From Rhizobium sp. NFR07 (lineage in GTDB: Bacteria > Pseudomonadota > Alphaproteobacteria > Rhizobiales > Rhizobiaceae): 64,000 nt of DNA. Position 1 is the first letter of the stretch. Each line of letters starts with the position of its first letter. Location: assembly GCF_900111905.1 (NCBI RefSeq), contig NZ_FOKM01000006.1:337893-401892 (forward strand), given 5' to 3'. Below are positions 1 through 7,663 of this stretch, piece after piece. Under the pieces are notes generated by a model. It saw only the letters and a program-made list of their open reading frames with translations. It ran no database searches and had not been told where the DNA came from. Both the position numbers and the translations under genes were made by a program.

Positions 1-20
1 TGATTGAATGCAGTCGTCAT
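1..20 (-). CDS. start of a gene cut by the window edge
   Basis: Only an ATG and six codons (MTTAFN) lie inside the window; the gene runs off the left edge. A strong ribosome binding site (AAGGGAGG) lies 5-12 bases before the ATG and overlaps the stop codon of the upstream permease gene. This indicates translational continuity with the ABC operon. The position makes a third transporter component, for example an ATP-binding protein, the natural guess, but the sequence itself does not show it. Confidence 0.5.
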
Positions 21-31
21 GATCGCCTCCC

Positions 32-709
32 TTACAATGGCGTTCCGAGCCGACGACGGCGCGGGAACAGGGCCATGCCGAGCGCCCAGAATAGGGCGCG
101 CATGACGAGCGACAGGAAGAGATAGATGACGGCGATGACGAGATAGGTCTCGAAGGGCCGGTAGGTTTCCGACTGGATGAAGTTGCCGGCCGCCGTCAGT
201 TCCTCAGCCGAGATCTGCGATGTCACCGAAGAGGCGAGCATCAGGAGGATGAACTGGCTGGTCAATGCCGGATAGACCCGTTCCATCGCAGGCCGGAGAC
301 CGACATGCCAGTAGAGCTGGACGGGTGAAAGGCCGAGGCATTCCCCAGCCTCCCACTGACCCTTCTGGATGGCGTCGAAGCCGGCACGCATGATCTCCGC
401 CGTATAGGCCCCCACATTTACCGTCAGCGCGAGGATCGCCACGAGGATTGCGCCGAAGGAATAGCCCAGGCTCGACAGACCGAAATAGATCACGAAGATC
501 TGCACCAGGAACGGCGTGTTGCGGACGCTTTCGATATAGATCGAGGCAATCCCACACAAAACCGGACCACCCGAGCGACGCGCGATGGCGCAGGCCGTTC
601 CGATGACGAAGCCGGTCAAGGTCGTGACAAGCGCAAGCTGGGCCGTCAGCGCCATGCCATCGACCAGCATCTGCCAGCGAAGGAGGACGACGGAGAAATC
701 GAAGTTCAT
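32..709 (-). CDS. polar amino acid-type ABC transporter permease
   Basis: A 225-residue inner-membrane permease of the His/Glu/Gln/Arg/opine family. After a short N-terminus it has a first membrane segment near residues 18-42, and several hydrophobic helices follow. The EAA loop characteristic of binding-protein-dependent permeases is recognisable near residues 115-135 (QWEAGECLGLSPVQ), where the ATPase docks. The start ATG overlaps the stop of the preceding dehydrogenase gene by four bases (ATGA), so the two are co-translated. The rest of this importer lies outside the window to the left. The substrate is not evident; the linked sugar-type enzymes leave amino acid or a related small acid open. 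Confidence 0.88.
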   Translation of the reverse strand: MNFDFSVVLLRWQMLVDGMALTAQLALVTTLTGFVIGTACAIARRSGGPVLCGIASIYIESVRNTPFLVQIFVIYFGLSSLGYSFGAILVAILALTVNVGAYTAEIMRAGFDAIQKGQWEAGECLGLSPVQLYWHVGLRPAMERVYPALTSQFILLMLASSVTSQISAEELTAAGNFIQSETYRPFETYLVIAVIYLFLSLVMRALFWALGMALFPRRRRLGTPL

Positions 710-1623
710 GGGTGACCTGCCATCGCGACCGGAACGTCTTGGCCAGTCATCCGGTCATAGACCTTGAAGAGAGCCTGGTTACCGTTCGATCCTTCGCCAT
801 GAGCGCGCGCCTCGACATATTGCGAGGTAACGAGCGAGGTCGCAGGAAGAGGCACGTCCTTCTGGCCTGCCATTTCCAGAACAAGACGCAGATCCTTCAG
901 CATCAGGTCGATGCGGAAACCGGCGCTGGCATCACCGGCGATCATGGCGGGGCCGAGCTTTTCGAGCATCCAGGAGGACGCCGAGCCGCCGAGCAGGACG
1001 TCACGCATCTGCTCCAGATCGACACCGCTTGCGCGGCCAAGCGCGAGCGCTTCGCAGACGGCCTGAATGTTGACGGCGCAGACGAGCTGGTTGCAGAGTT
1101 TGACTGTCTGCCCTGCACCTGGTGCACCTACATAGGTGATCGTCGTGCCCATGACCTTCAGAACAGTTTCGGCGCGATCGAATGCCGAACGTTCTCCGCC
1201 AACCATGATCGAAAGTGCGGCATTCTTGGCACCGATCGGACCGCCCGAAACCGGACCATCGAGCATCGAGATCGACTTTTCCGAAAGATGGTCGGCCATT
1301 GACCGCGTCGCTTCGGGCGAAATGGTGCTCATATCGATGAAGATGCCGCCCCGCGGCATGTGTTTAAGTACGCCATCACGGTAGACCACATCCTCTACCT
1401 GCGGCGTATTCGGCAGCATCGAGATGGTGATTTCCGCATCGGCGACAGCCTCGGCGACACTTGACGAGGCAATGCCACCTTTTTCGGCAAGGCTTTTCAC
1501 CGCATCCGATGAAATGTCGAAAACCCGAACAGGATATCCGGCGGCAATAAGATGGCCGGCCATTTCGCGGCCCATCACGCCAAGTCCGATAAATGCCAGT
1601 TTGGGGAAGGTGTTGCTGGACAT
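706..1623 (-). CDS. NAD(P)-dependent oxidoreductase, 3-hydroxyisobutyrate dehydrogenase family
   Basis: A 305-residue beta-hydroxyacid dehydrogenase. The Rossmann nucleotide loop (FIGLGVMG) sits near the N-terminus, the substrate signature DGPVSGG with the IMVGG segment lies in the middle, and the catalytic lysine is in VKLCNQ. Such enzymes oxidise 3-hydroxyisobutyrate, tartronate semialdehyde, L-threonate or similar acids; the exact substrate cannot be read here. An in-frame ATG six codons upstream exists, but GGGAG seven bases before the chosen ATG decides the start. It lies between an ABC permease (4-base overlap) and an RpiB-type isomerase, which suggests a sugar-acid route. Confidence 0.85.
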   Translation of the reverse strand: MSSNTFPKLAFIGLGVMGREMAGHLIAAGYPVRVFDISSDAVKSLAEKGGIASSSVAEAVADAEITISMLPNTPQVEDVVYRDGVLKHMPRGGIFIDMSTISPEATRSMADHLSEKSISMLDGPVSGGPIGAKNAALSIMVGGERSAFDRAETVLKVMGTTITYVGAPGAGQTVKLCNQLVCAVNIQAVCEALALGRASGVDLEQMRDVLLGGSASSWMLEKLGPAMIAGDASAGFRIDLMLKDLRLVLEMAGQKDVPLPATSLVTSQYVEARAHGEGSNGNQALFKVYDRMTGQDVPVAMAGHP

Positions 1624-1653
1624 GTCTGCTCTCCCTATCAATCCGTGCGGCGC

Positions 1654-2100
1654 CTACTGCGCCTTTTCCAGAGCGGAGAGTTTTTCGACGCGACGGACAA
1701 AGTCCTCGTTGCGGTCGAACTGAGCGTCGAGATAGGCGACGACCAGGTCTCGGGCGAGCCAGGGACCGACGATCTTGGCACCGATGCACATGACGTTTAC
1801 GTCGTCATGCTCGACGCTCTGGTGGGCGGAATGCACGTCATGGCAGACTGCCGCGCGGATACCATTGATCTTGTTGGCGGCGATTGCCGCTCCGACACCG
1901 GTACCGCAGACGAGAATGCCGCGCTCAGCCGCACCATCGCGGACCTTCTTGCAAAGCAGGCCGGCAATATCGGGGAAATCGACCGGTTCGGGCGTGAAGC
2001 TGCCGATATCCTCGACCTCATGGCCAAGCTCCTTCAGCACTTCGATGACGTCCGCCTTCAGCGGAAATCCCGCGTGGTCGCTACCGATGACAATGTTCAT
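1654..2100 (-). CDS. rpiB: RpiB/LacA/LacB family sugar-phosphate isomerase
   Basis: A 148-residue cytosolic aldose-ketose phosphate isomerase, the usual length for the family. The N-terminal IGSDHAGF phosphate-binding loop, catalytic Cys65 in CGTGVG, the AANKINGIRAA helix and His98 in EHDDVNV match RpiB. The family interconverts ribose 5-phosphate and ribulose 5-phosphate or related sugars such as allose or erythrose phosphates. GGGAGG ahead of this ATG favours it over an ATG six codons upstream. It is the first gene of a minus-strand run after the FadR-type regulator. With the divergent ribokinase it would carry ribose into the pentose phosphate pathway (inference). Confidence 0.88.
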   Translation of the reverse strand: MNIVIGSDHAGFPLKADVIEVLKELGHEVEDIGSFTPEPVDFPDIAGLLCKKVRDGAAERGILVCGTGVGAAIAANKINGIRAAVCHDVHSAHQSVEHDDVNVMCIGAKIVGPWLARDLVVAYLDAQFDRNEDFVRRVEKLSALEKAQ

Positions 2101-2129
2101 GAATATCCTCCCTTTCATTGAATGGAAAA

Positions 2130-2885
2130 CTAGGTCGAGACGCCCGTTCCCTTGGAAATGTCGTGCAGGCTGGCTCGACGCCTGAAATCGGCACCGATCT
2201 CGAAATGCTGATGCAGCAGATCATCGGCGCGAACCCGGTCGCGGGCGGCCAGGGCCTCAAGGATCAGGCGATGATGGTCGATAAGGAATTCCTCTATCCC
2301 GTCCACCCGGATGATCTTTTCGCGGCGCTCCAAATGCGAGCGCATCATCAGCTGGGAGATCGATGCGTAGATCGTCACCAGGGTCGGCGAATGCGACGCC
2401 GCGACGATCGCCTCATGGAACTGGAAATCCGCGAGACCGCCGAGTTCCGGATTATCGATCGTCTGGACGATGCGGCCGAGGGCGCTGGCGATATTTGCAA
2501 AGTCCTGCTCGGTCGCGCGCTGGCAGGCGATGCGCACAGCGTGATGCTCGATCGCCTTTCTCGCCTCCATGATATCACCCGTCACATTCGAGCCGTGAGC
2601 GAGCATGAAGCTGAAGACATCACCAAGAGCGGTGGCATCCGGGCGCCGGACGATCGTACCGACACCGTGCCGGATCTCCACGGCGCCGATCATCGACAGT
2701 GCCCTCAATGCCTCACGAAGCACGGGGCGGCTGACATTCAGGTGGGCGGCCAGTTCGCGCTCGGGCAGCAGACAATCTCCCGCCTTCAGCTCTCCAGACA
2801 GAAGCTGATCGCGCAGAAATGCCGCGACCCGGTTATGAGCCCCTGCTTCCTGTGGTTCGCGACGGATCGTTTTTTTGACTGTCAT
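2130..2885 (-). CDS. FadR-subfamily GntR transcriptional regulator
   Basis: A 251-residue regulator with an N-terminal winged helix (about residues 12-80, containing LPERELAAHLNVSRPVLREA) and a C-terminal helical FCD effector-binding domain (about 95-225) with the metal-binding type histidines and aspartates of that fold (FHEAIVAASHS). A GTG 13 codons upstream would also be open, but the ATG chosen gives the normal family N-terminus and leaves the operator upstream of the coding region. The gene is divergent from ribokinase and upstream of rpiB and the dehydrogenase, so it probably represses both directions and itself. Confidence 0.88.
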   Translation of the reverse strand: MTVKKTIRREPQEAGAHNRVAAFLRDQLLSGELKAGDCLLPERELAAHLNVSRPVLREALRALSMIGAVEIRHGVGTIVRRPDATALGDVFSFMLAHGSNVTGDIMEARKAIEHHAVRIACQRATEQDFANIASALGRIVQTIDNPELGGLADFQFHEAIVAASHSPTLVTIYASISQLMMRSHLERREKIIRVDGIEEFLIDHHRLILEALAARDRVRADDLLHQHFEIGADFRRRASLHDISKGTGVST

Positions 2886-2895
2886 TTTTTGTCCA

Positions 2896-2928
2896 TACCG
2901 TGGTATTACCACTAAACTATCCACGGTA
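2896..2928. promoter_or_regulatory. candidate FadR/GntR operator between regulator and ribokinase genes
   Basis: Two nested symmetric elements are visible. TGGTATTACCA at 2901-2911 is a perfect palindrome matching the TGGTNNNACCA core known for PdhR/FadR-type regulators. It is set inside the perfect 8-base inverted repeat TACCGTGG (2896-2903) and CCACGGTA (2921-2928). The sites begin 11 bases upstream of the regulator ATG and lie about 110 bases from the ribokinase start, a good place for autoregulation and divergent control. Confidence 0.65.
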
Positions 2929-3040
2929 GGGACACTGTCAAGCTCAGAAACCGACGTTTCTTCTAAGCCATTGCAGAAGCCCGCATTTAACGCACAGCAA
3001 AGGCCAGTTTCCTGGCTATTGCTGAAGACAGGAGTTCTCC

Positions 3041-3949
3041 ATGATCACCGTAATCGGCTCCATAAACATGGATCTTGTCGCGAGGACCGAACGCCTGCCG
3101 CGCGCAGGTGAAACCGTGGCGGGACGGACATTTGCCAATTCAGCCGGGGGAAAGGGGGCAAACCAGGCGCTTGCAGCAAAATTGTCAGGCAGCTGCGTAA
3201 GTATGGTCGGTGCGATCGGAGATGACAGTTTTGCCGCCGGCGCACTCGGCGTGCTTCGCACAGCATCTGTTGACCTGACCTCGGTGAAGACTGTGCCTTC
3301 GGTAACAGGCACTGCGATAATCCTGGTGGACGGCTCGGGAGAAAACATGATCACGGTCATCGCCGGCGCGAATGATCTCGTTGCCAAAGATATGGTGGAC
3401 GACGCTTTGGCGGAAATGGCGGCTGGAGACCTGCTCATGCTGCAGATGGAGATCCCCGCGGATACGATAGAGCACGCACTGAAGGAAGCACGCGCAAGAG
3501 GCATCGTAAGCGTGCTGAACACCGCGCCATTTACCACGGATGTCCCACGATTGGCTGGACTTGCCGATATCGTCATATCGAACGAAACAGAATTCGACCT
3601 GCTCGCAGGATTAACTACGTCTGGGAAAGAACTGCGACTGGATGCGCTGATGCGCCTGCACGAACAACGCGGCCAGATCTTTGTTTTGACACTTGGCGCC
3701 GAAGGGGCGATTGCAATCAAGGACGGTGAAATCATCCAGGCAGACAGCCTGAAGATCGATCCTGTGGACACGGTCGGCGCAGGCGATACGTTCTGCGGCT
3801 ACCTGGTCGGTGGGCTGGAGCAAGGCTTCGACATTCGGACCGCACTGCAGCGTGCCGCGGCAGCCGGGTCGATTGCCTGCCTTTCCGCCGGAGCACAAAC
3901 CGCGATCCCGATGGTCGCGGCAGTCGAGGCCGCCTTGGCGGCAACCTGA
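3041..3949 (+). CDS. rbsK: ribokinase (PfkB family)
   Basis: A 302-residue sugar kinase that phosphorylates ribose (or deoxyribose) at O5 with ATP in the cytosol. The sequence has the N-terminal GSINMDLV strand, the GGKGANQA signature at residues 37-44 and the C-terminal GAGDTF motif, where Asp249 is the catalytic base. Length and motif spacing match RbsK. AGGAG seven bases upstream supports the start. The gene stands alone on the plus strand, divergent from the FadR-type regulator and the rpiB gene. Its product would feed RpiB. It may also serve the nucleoside hydrolase operon at the other end of the window, whose own kinase gene is decayed (inference). Confidence 0.92.
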   Translation: MITVIGSINMDLVARTERLPRAGETVAGRTFANSAGGKGANQALAAKLSGSCVSMVGAIGDDSFAAGALGVLRTASVDLTSVKTVPSVTGTAIILVDGSGENMITVIAGANDLVAKDMVDDALAEMAAGDLLMLQMEIPADTIEHALKEARARGIVSVLNTAPFTTDVPRLAGLADIVISNETEFDLLAGLTTSGKELRLDALMRLHEQRGQIFVLTLGAEGAIAIKDGEIIQADSLKIDPVDTVGAGDTFCGYLVGGLEQGFDIRTALQRAAAAGSIACLSAGAQTAIPMVAAVEAALAAT

Positions 3950-4008
3950 AACTGACGGCGATATTCGCGAGAGCCGCTGCCATTCCTGAAATGGTATGAC
4001 GCATGGCA

Positions 4009-4032
4009 CCGCGCGTTCCACATGACGCGCGG
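4009..4032. terminator. hairpin between convergent rbsK and aminotransferase genes
   Basis: A perfect 8-base inverted repeat, CCGCGCGT and ACGCGCGG, with an 8-base loop. There is no clear T-run on either side. Its place between two convergent genes suggests a bidirectional transcription barrier. Confidence 0.45.
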
Positions 4033-4061
4033 CGACCTCACTTGCATTTCATAACGTTCGA

Positions 4062-4934
4062 CTAAATCCGCGCGCCAACCGCTTTCTCAAGATAGATTTC
4101 GCGCAGGCGACGGCTGACGGGGCCGATTGCGCCATCACCAATCACGTGACCGTCGATAGACAGTACAGAGGTTACGAAGGATGTGGCCGAAGTGATGAAG
4201 GCTTCTTTCGCCTCGAGAGTTTCCGCGATAGTGAAAGAGCGCTCTTCCAGAGCGTAGCCCGCGTCCTCGGCAAACCGAAGAACGGCCGCGCGGGTAATGC
4301 CATGCAGGATGTCCGACGACAGGCTGCGCGTGACGATCTTGTCATCGGCCGTTACGATATAGGCATTGGCCGAGGAAGCTTCCGTGACGAAGCCGTCCTG
4401 CACGAGCCAGGCGTCGTCGGCGCCGGCATCATTCGCGGCATTCTTCGCCATGGAGGGATAAAGCAGCTGGACCGTCTTGATGTCGCGGCGCCCCCAGCGA
4501 ATGTCGGGCAGCGAGATGACCTTAAGGCCGCGCTTGGCAAGCGGGCTTTCCAGTACCGGCCGGGCCTGGGTGAACATGACGACGACCGGCGGGGTATCCT
4601 TCGACGGAAAGTTGAAGTCGCGGTCGGCGTTGCCGCGGGAGATCTGCATGTAGATCAGCCCTTCATCGACATTGTTGTCGGCCACCAGCTTGCGATGAAT
4701 CGCCAGCAGCTCCGCATCGCTCATCGGCACGGGCATGTCGAGTTCCTTCAACGAGCGTGCGAGCCGGGCCATATGTCCGTCGAAATCGACGAGCTTTCCG
4801 CCGATGACGCAAGTGACTTCGTAGATGGCATCCGCAAACAGGTAGCCACGGTCGAAGACCGAAACCTTGGCTTCCGATTCCGGGCAATATTGCCCGGCGA
4901 CGTAGACGATGCGTTCAGGTGAGCTCATGTTCAT
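4062..4934 (-). CDS. D-amino acid aminotransferase (class IV, PLP)
   Basis: A 290-residue fold-type IV aminotransferase that moves the amino group between D-amino acids and 2-oxo acids. Lys153 (in IKTVQLL) is the PLP Schiff-base lysine, Glu185 in TEASSAN the conserved acid, and the FDRGYLFADAIYE segment near residue 30 is typical of D-amino acid transaminases rather than IlvE. GGGA six bases upstream supports the start. It is the last gene of the long minus-strand operon. With the GhrA-like reductase just upstream, a D-amino acid could be deaminated and the keto acid reduced. Aminodeoxychorismate lyase is a less likely alternative. Confidence 0.85.
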   Translation of the reverse strand: MNMSSPERIVYVAGQYCPESEAKVSVFDRGYLFADAIYEVTCVIGGKLVDFDGHMARLARSLKELDMPVPMSDAELLAIHRKLVADNNVDEGLIYMQISRGNADRDFNFPSKDTPPVVVMFTQARPVLESPLAKRGLKVISLPDIRWGRRDIKTVQLLYPSMAKNAANDAGADDAWLVQDGFVTEASSANAYIVTADDKIVTRSLSSDILHGITRAAVLRFAEDAGYALEERSFTIAETLEAKEAFITSATSFVTSVLSIDGHVIGDGAIGPVSRRLREIYLEKAVGARI

Positions 4935-4992
4935 TCAATTCCCGAGAAAGATAAAAGGTTGATCGCCGGACGCAGGCACTGGCGCACCCGCG

Positions 4993-5928
4993 TCAGTAGC
5001 CACGCTCCAGGTCGACGGTGGGAGGAAGTGTGCCGTTCGCACGATAGTCCAGGATGTTGCCGGCCACGATGGCTGCCGCCGTCTCGCGGTCCGTCGGAGC
5101 GGAGATATGTGGCAGGACAGTGATCGCCGGATGATCCCAGTAGGCGGCATCGGCGGGCAGCGGCTCGACGTCAAAGACATCAAGCACAGCATGCTTCAGC
5201 GCGCCGGAATCGAGAGCCTCGACCAGATCATCACCGACAACGATCGGACCTCTGGCGAAATTGATAAGGGAGGCGCCCTCAGGCAAAAGGGCAAGCCGAG
5301 CGGAATCAAGCAAGCCTCTGGTTTCGCCGGTCAGCGGCAGAAGGCAGACCAGGATTTCCGACCGGCCGAGAAGCTGTTCGAGCCCGTTCTCGCCATGGAA
5401 GGTCTCGACGCCGTCAACCGACTTTGCGGCACGGCTCCAGCCGATCACATTAAAGCCGGCCCCTTTCAGCGCCGCAGCGGATGCAGCCCCGAGCGCACCG
5501 AGGCCCAGCACGCCAACCGTGATATCCTGTGGCCGCCGGTAGGTGAGTTGTTCCCAGACACGCTGCTTCTGGAGCCTGGCATAGGCGGGCATGTCGCGGA
5601 ACAGATAATATGTCCAGGCCAGCACCGCCTCCGCCATCGTCCGGCTGAGTTGCGGATCAACGAGGCGCACGATCGGCAGCCGGCTTCCGCCAAGCTCACC
5701 GACCAGACGTTCGACGCCGGCCCAGACGCTGTGGATCCATTTCAGGCCCGGCAGCTGCGATATGTCCGCCGGGTCGGGATTTGCGACTATCGCGATATCG
5801 ACCGTGGCTCGCGAAGCCTCATCGAGCTGCCGGAACGGGACGATCGTCTCGCCTGGCATCTTCTGTGAAAGCGAAGCCAGCCAGAGCTGCTCCACGTCTT
5901 CTGGCATACGCGTAACAAGCGCAATCAT
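4993..5928 (-). CDS. ghrA: D-2-hydroxyacid dehydrogenase, GhrA-like glyoxylate/hydroxypyruvate reductase
   Basis: A 311-residue NAD(P)-dependent reductase of 2-oxo acids. The Rossmann loop LGLGALG lies near residue 140, and the catalytic Arg (FARGPIV), Glu (VEPLP) and His (PHISAPTDRET) are all present. The last segment, with Ser-Ala-Pro-Thr after the histidine, is characteristic of the GhrA group. It sits between the VOC protein and the D-amino acid aminotransferase genes in one transcription unit and probably reduces the 2-oxo acid released by transamination. The physiological substrate is not shown. Confidence 0.85.
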   Translation of the reverse strand: MIALVTRMPEDVEQLWLASLSQKMPGETIVPFRQLDEASRATVDIAIVANPDPADISQLPGLKWIHSVWAGVERLVGELGGSRLPIVRLVDPQLSRTMAEAVLAWTYYLFRDMPAYARLQKQRVWEQLTYRRPQDITVGVLGLGALGAASAAALKGAGFNVIGWSRAAKSVDGVETFHGENGLEQLLGRSEILVCLLPLTGETRGLLDSARLALLPEGASLINFARGPIVVGDDLVEALDSGALKHAVLDVFDVEPLPADAAYWDHPAITVLPHISAPTDRETAAAIVAGNILDYRANGTLPPTVDLERGY

Positions 5929-5958
5929 CGGATAGCCTCCTTTACGGCCTTATCGACC

Positions 5959-6372
5959 TCAATGCGCAAAGACGCTGTCGAAATCCTTGAAGCCCTTGAC
6001 CTCGATCGGGTTGCCGCTCGGATCGAAGAAGAACATCGTGCGCTGTTCGCCCGGTTCGCCCTCGAAGCGGACGACCGGCGGAATGTCGAAGGCGACGCCG
6101 GCGTCCTCGAGGCGCTTGGCAAGCGCCAGCCATGCGTCGAGTTCCAGGACCACGCCGAGATGCGGCATCATCACCATGTGATTGCCGACCTTGCCGGTGC
6201 GCGTCGTTTCAAACGGCTCGCCCAGGTGCATGGAAATCTGATGACCGAAGAAATCGAAATCGACCCAGGTGTCGGTGCTGCGGCCTTCCTCGCAGCCGAG
6301 GACGCCGCCGTAGAAACGGCGGGTCTCTTCGAGATCGGTGACGTGATAGGCGAGATGGAAAAGCGAACGCAT
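5959..6372 (-). CDS. VOC family protein (glyoxalase/dioxygenase fold)
   Basis: A 137-residue vicinal-oxygen-chelate protein. A metal-binding His near the N-terminus (FHLAYHVTDLEETRRFY), a second in ISMHLGEPFE, and the C-terminal Glu in GNPIEVKGF form a plausible metal site. The F-(Y/F)-x-x-VLGC strand order is standard. VOC proteins act as lyases, isomerases, epimerases or dioxygenases, so the reaction cannot be named. Its place inside the amidase, epimerase and aminotransferase operon makes an enzymatic step there likely. Confidence 0.8.
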   Translation of the reverse strand: MRSLFHLAYHVTDLEETRRFYGGVLGCEEGRSTDTWVDFDFFGHQISMHLGEPFETTRTGKVGNHMVMMPHLGVVLELDAWLALAKRLEDAGVAFDIPPVVRFEGEPGEQRTMFFFDPSGNPIEVKGFKDFDSVFAH

Positions 6373-6410
6373 TGAATGTTTCCTGTCTTTTTTGTGGGAA
6401 GGTACTGCAG

Positions 6411-7637
6411 CTAGGACGCTGCCGATGATTGCTTACGGATCGTCGCCTGTAAAAAAGCGACGATCAGCGGATGAGGCTTACCGGGACGAGAGGATAGTTC
6501 GGGATGTCCCTGCATGCCCATGTAGAATGGATGATCAACCACCTCAATCGCATCCACGACGGCGCCGCCGACCCCGCGCGCGGAAATCCGAAGGCCTTGT
6601 GCTTCGAGATCGCCAACGAGGCTCGGATTGAGCCTGAAGCGATGATTGCATCGGATGGCTGTCCCGGCCGCAAGCAGGCCGGCCAGCCGCGTGCCAGAAG
6701 TAACTTCGATCTGCTGGTCGCCCGTCCGATGCTCCGGCAAGAGATCGCCATCTGCCTTTTGCTCGCCTGCCATGGCGAGAAAGGTCTTGATACCCGCGTC
6801 CGGATCAGCTTCCGCCAGATTGGCGTTGCTGCGGCCGAAGGCTCTCCACGCGACCGCCGTCGCCATGGTCTGCATTCCGAGGCATAGGCCGACGACAGGC
6901 AGTCCGTTTTCTAGCGCAAAGGCGGCCACTGCAGTCTGCCCGGCAACATTCTTCATGTCCGCCCCGCCCGGCAGCAGTACGCCCGCATAAGGCTCAAGCG
7001 TCTCGCCGGCATCAGCTTCACGGAACTGAACCGGATCGACGAAATCTATGTTGAGCTGCAGCGAGAGGCTGTCCGCCGCGTCGGCGAGGCTTGCCAAGGC
7101 AGCCGGATAGACATCCAGATGATCGCTTTTTGCGCCAACGAGCGCGATGTTAAGCGCCGCCTTGATTGCAGCCTTCGGCTGGTCCAGCACGATGCGACCG
7201 AAACAATCACGCCAGCAGAGTACCTTCCGTGTCGCCTGATCCGCGAAATGGTCGGCGAGCTCGATGACGTCGATCTTTTCAATCGGAACGCCAGCTGACT
7301 TGGCGGCTGATGAAAGTGCCGCCGCCGCGCCCGCGTCGGACACGAAGGCAGTGTGGATTGGCACGACGATATCGGCGAGGCCGGCGGCACCGACCACGGC
7401 CTCGACCGTTGCGACCGGCAACACCGGCTTGCCCGAAAGCCGCTCGAACCAGCAGAGCCCGCTTGCGGCAAGCCCGCCCGTTGAAACCACATGCTGAGTC
7501 GCATCCGCGTGACGTGACGTATCGAAACGAGCTGCGATGTGCATGAAACCGCAATTCCGGGCCGCCGCAACCGCTGCGGCCACCGCGCCGTAAAGCGCCG
7601 GACTATCGGTATCGTGGTGAACGAGGATCAGGCCCAT
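6411..7637 (-). CDS. glutamine amidotransferase-domain protein with unrecognised N-terminal domain
   Basis: A 408-residue protein. Residues about 163-400 form a class I glutamine amidotransferase domain of the CTP-synthase type: it opens with NIALVG, has the oxyanion strand GVLLPGG (219-225), the nucleophile Cys252 in GLCLGMQ, and His378/Glu380 in GHPELSSRP, so the triad is complete. The first 160 residues do not resemble the CTP synthase ligase domain, which has an N-terminal GGVVSSLGKG-type P-loop; I do not recognise them. It may hydrolyse an amide or transfer ammonia in the surrounding pathway. It is not a pyrimidine enzyme on this evidence. Confidence 0.75.
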   Translation of the reverse strand: MGLILVHHDTDSPALYGAVAAAVAAARNCGFMHIAARFDTSRHADATQHVVSTGGLAASGLCWFERLSGKPVLPVATVEAVVGAAGLADIVVPIHTAFVSDAGAAAALSSAAKSAGVPIEKIDVIELADHFADQATRKVLCWRDCFGRIVLDQPKAAIKAALNIALVGAKSDHLDVYPAALASLADAADSLSLQLNIDFVDPVQFREADAGETLEPYAGVLLPGGADMKNVAGQTAVAAFALENGLPVVGLCLGMQTMATAVAWRAFGRSNANLAEADPDAGIKTFLAMAGEQKADGDLLPEHRTGDQQIEVTSGTRLAGLLAAGTAIRCNHRFRLNPSLVGDLEAQGLRISARGVGGAVVDAIEVVDHPFYMGMQGHPELSSRPGKPHPLIVAFLQATIRKQSSAAS

Positions 7638-7663
7638 CGTCAGCTCCGTTCAATCGGCTCGCT

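Noticed and set aside
6411..7637. Calling the amidotransferase protein CTP synthase
   Set aside because: Only the glutaminase half matches; the N-terminal ligase P-loop is absent and the total length is too short.
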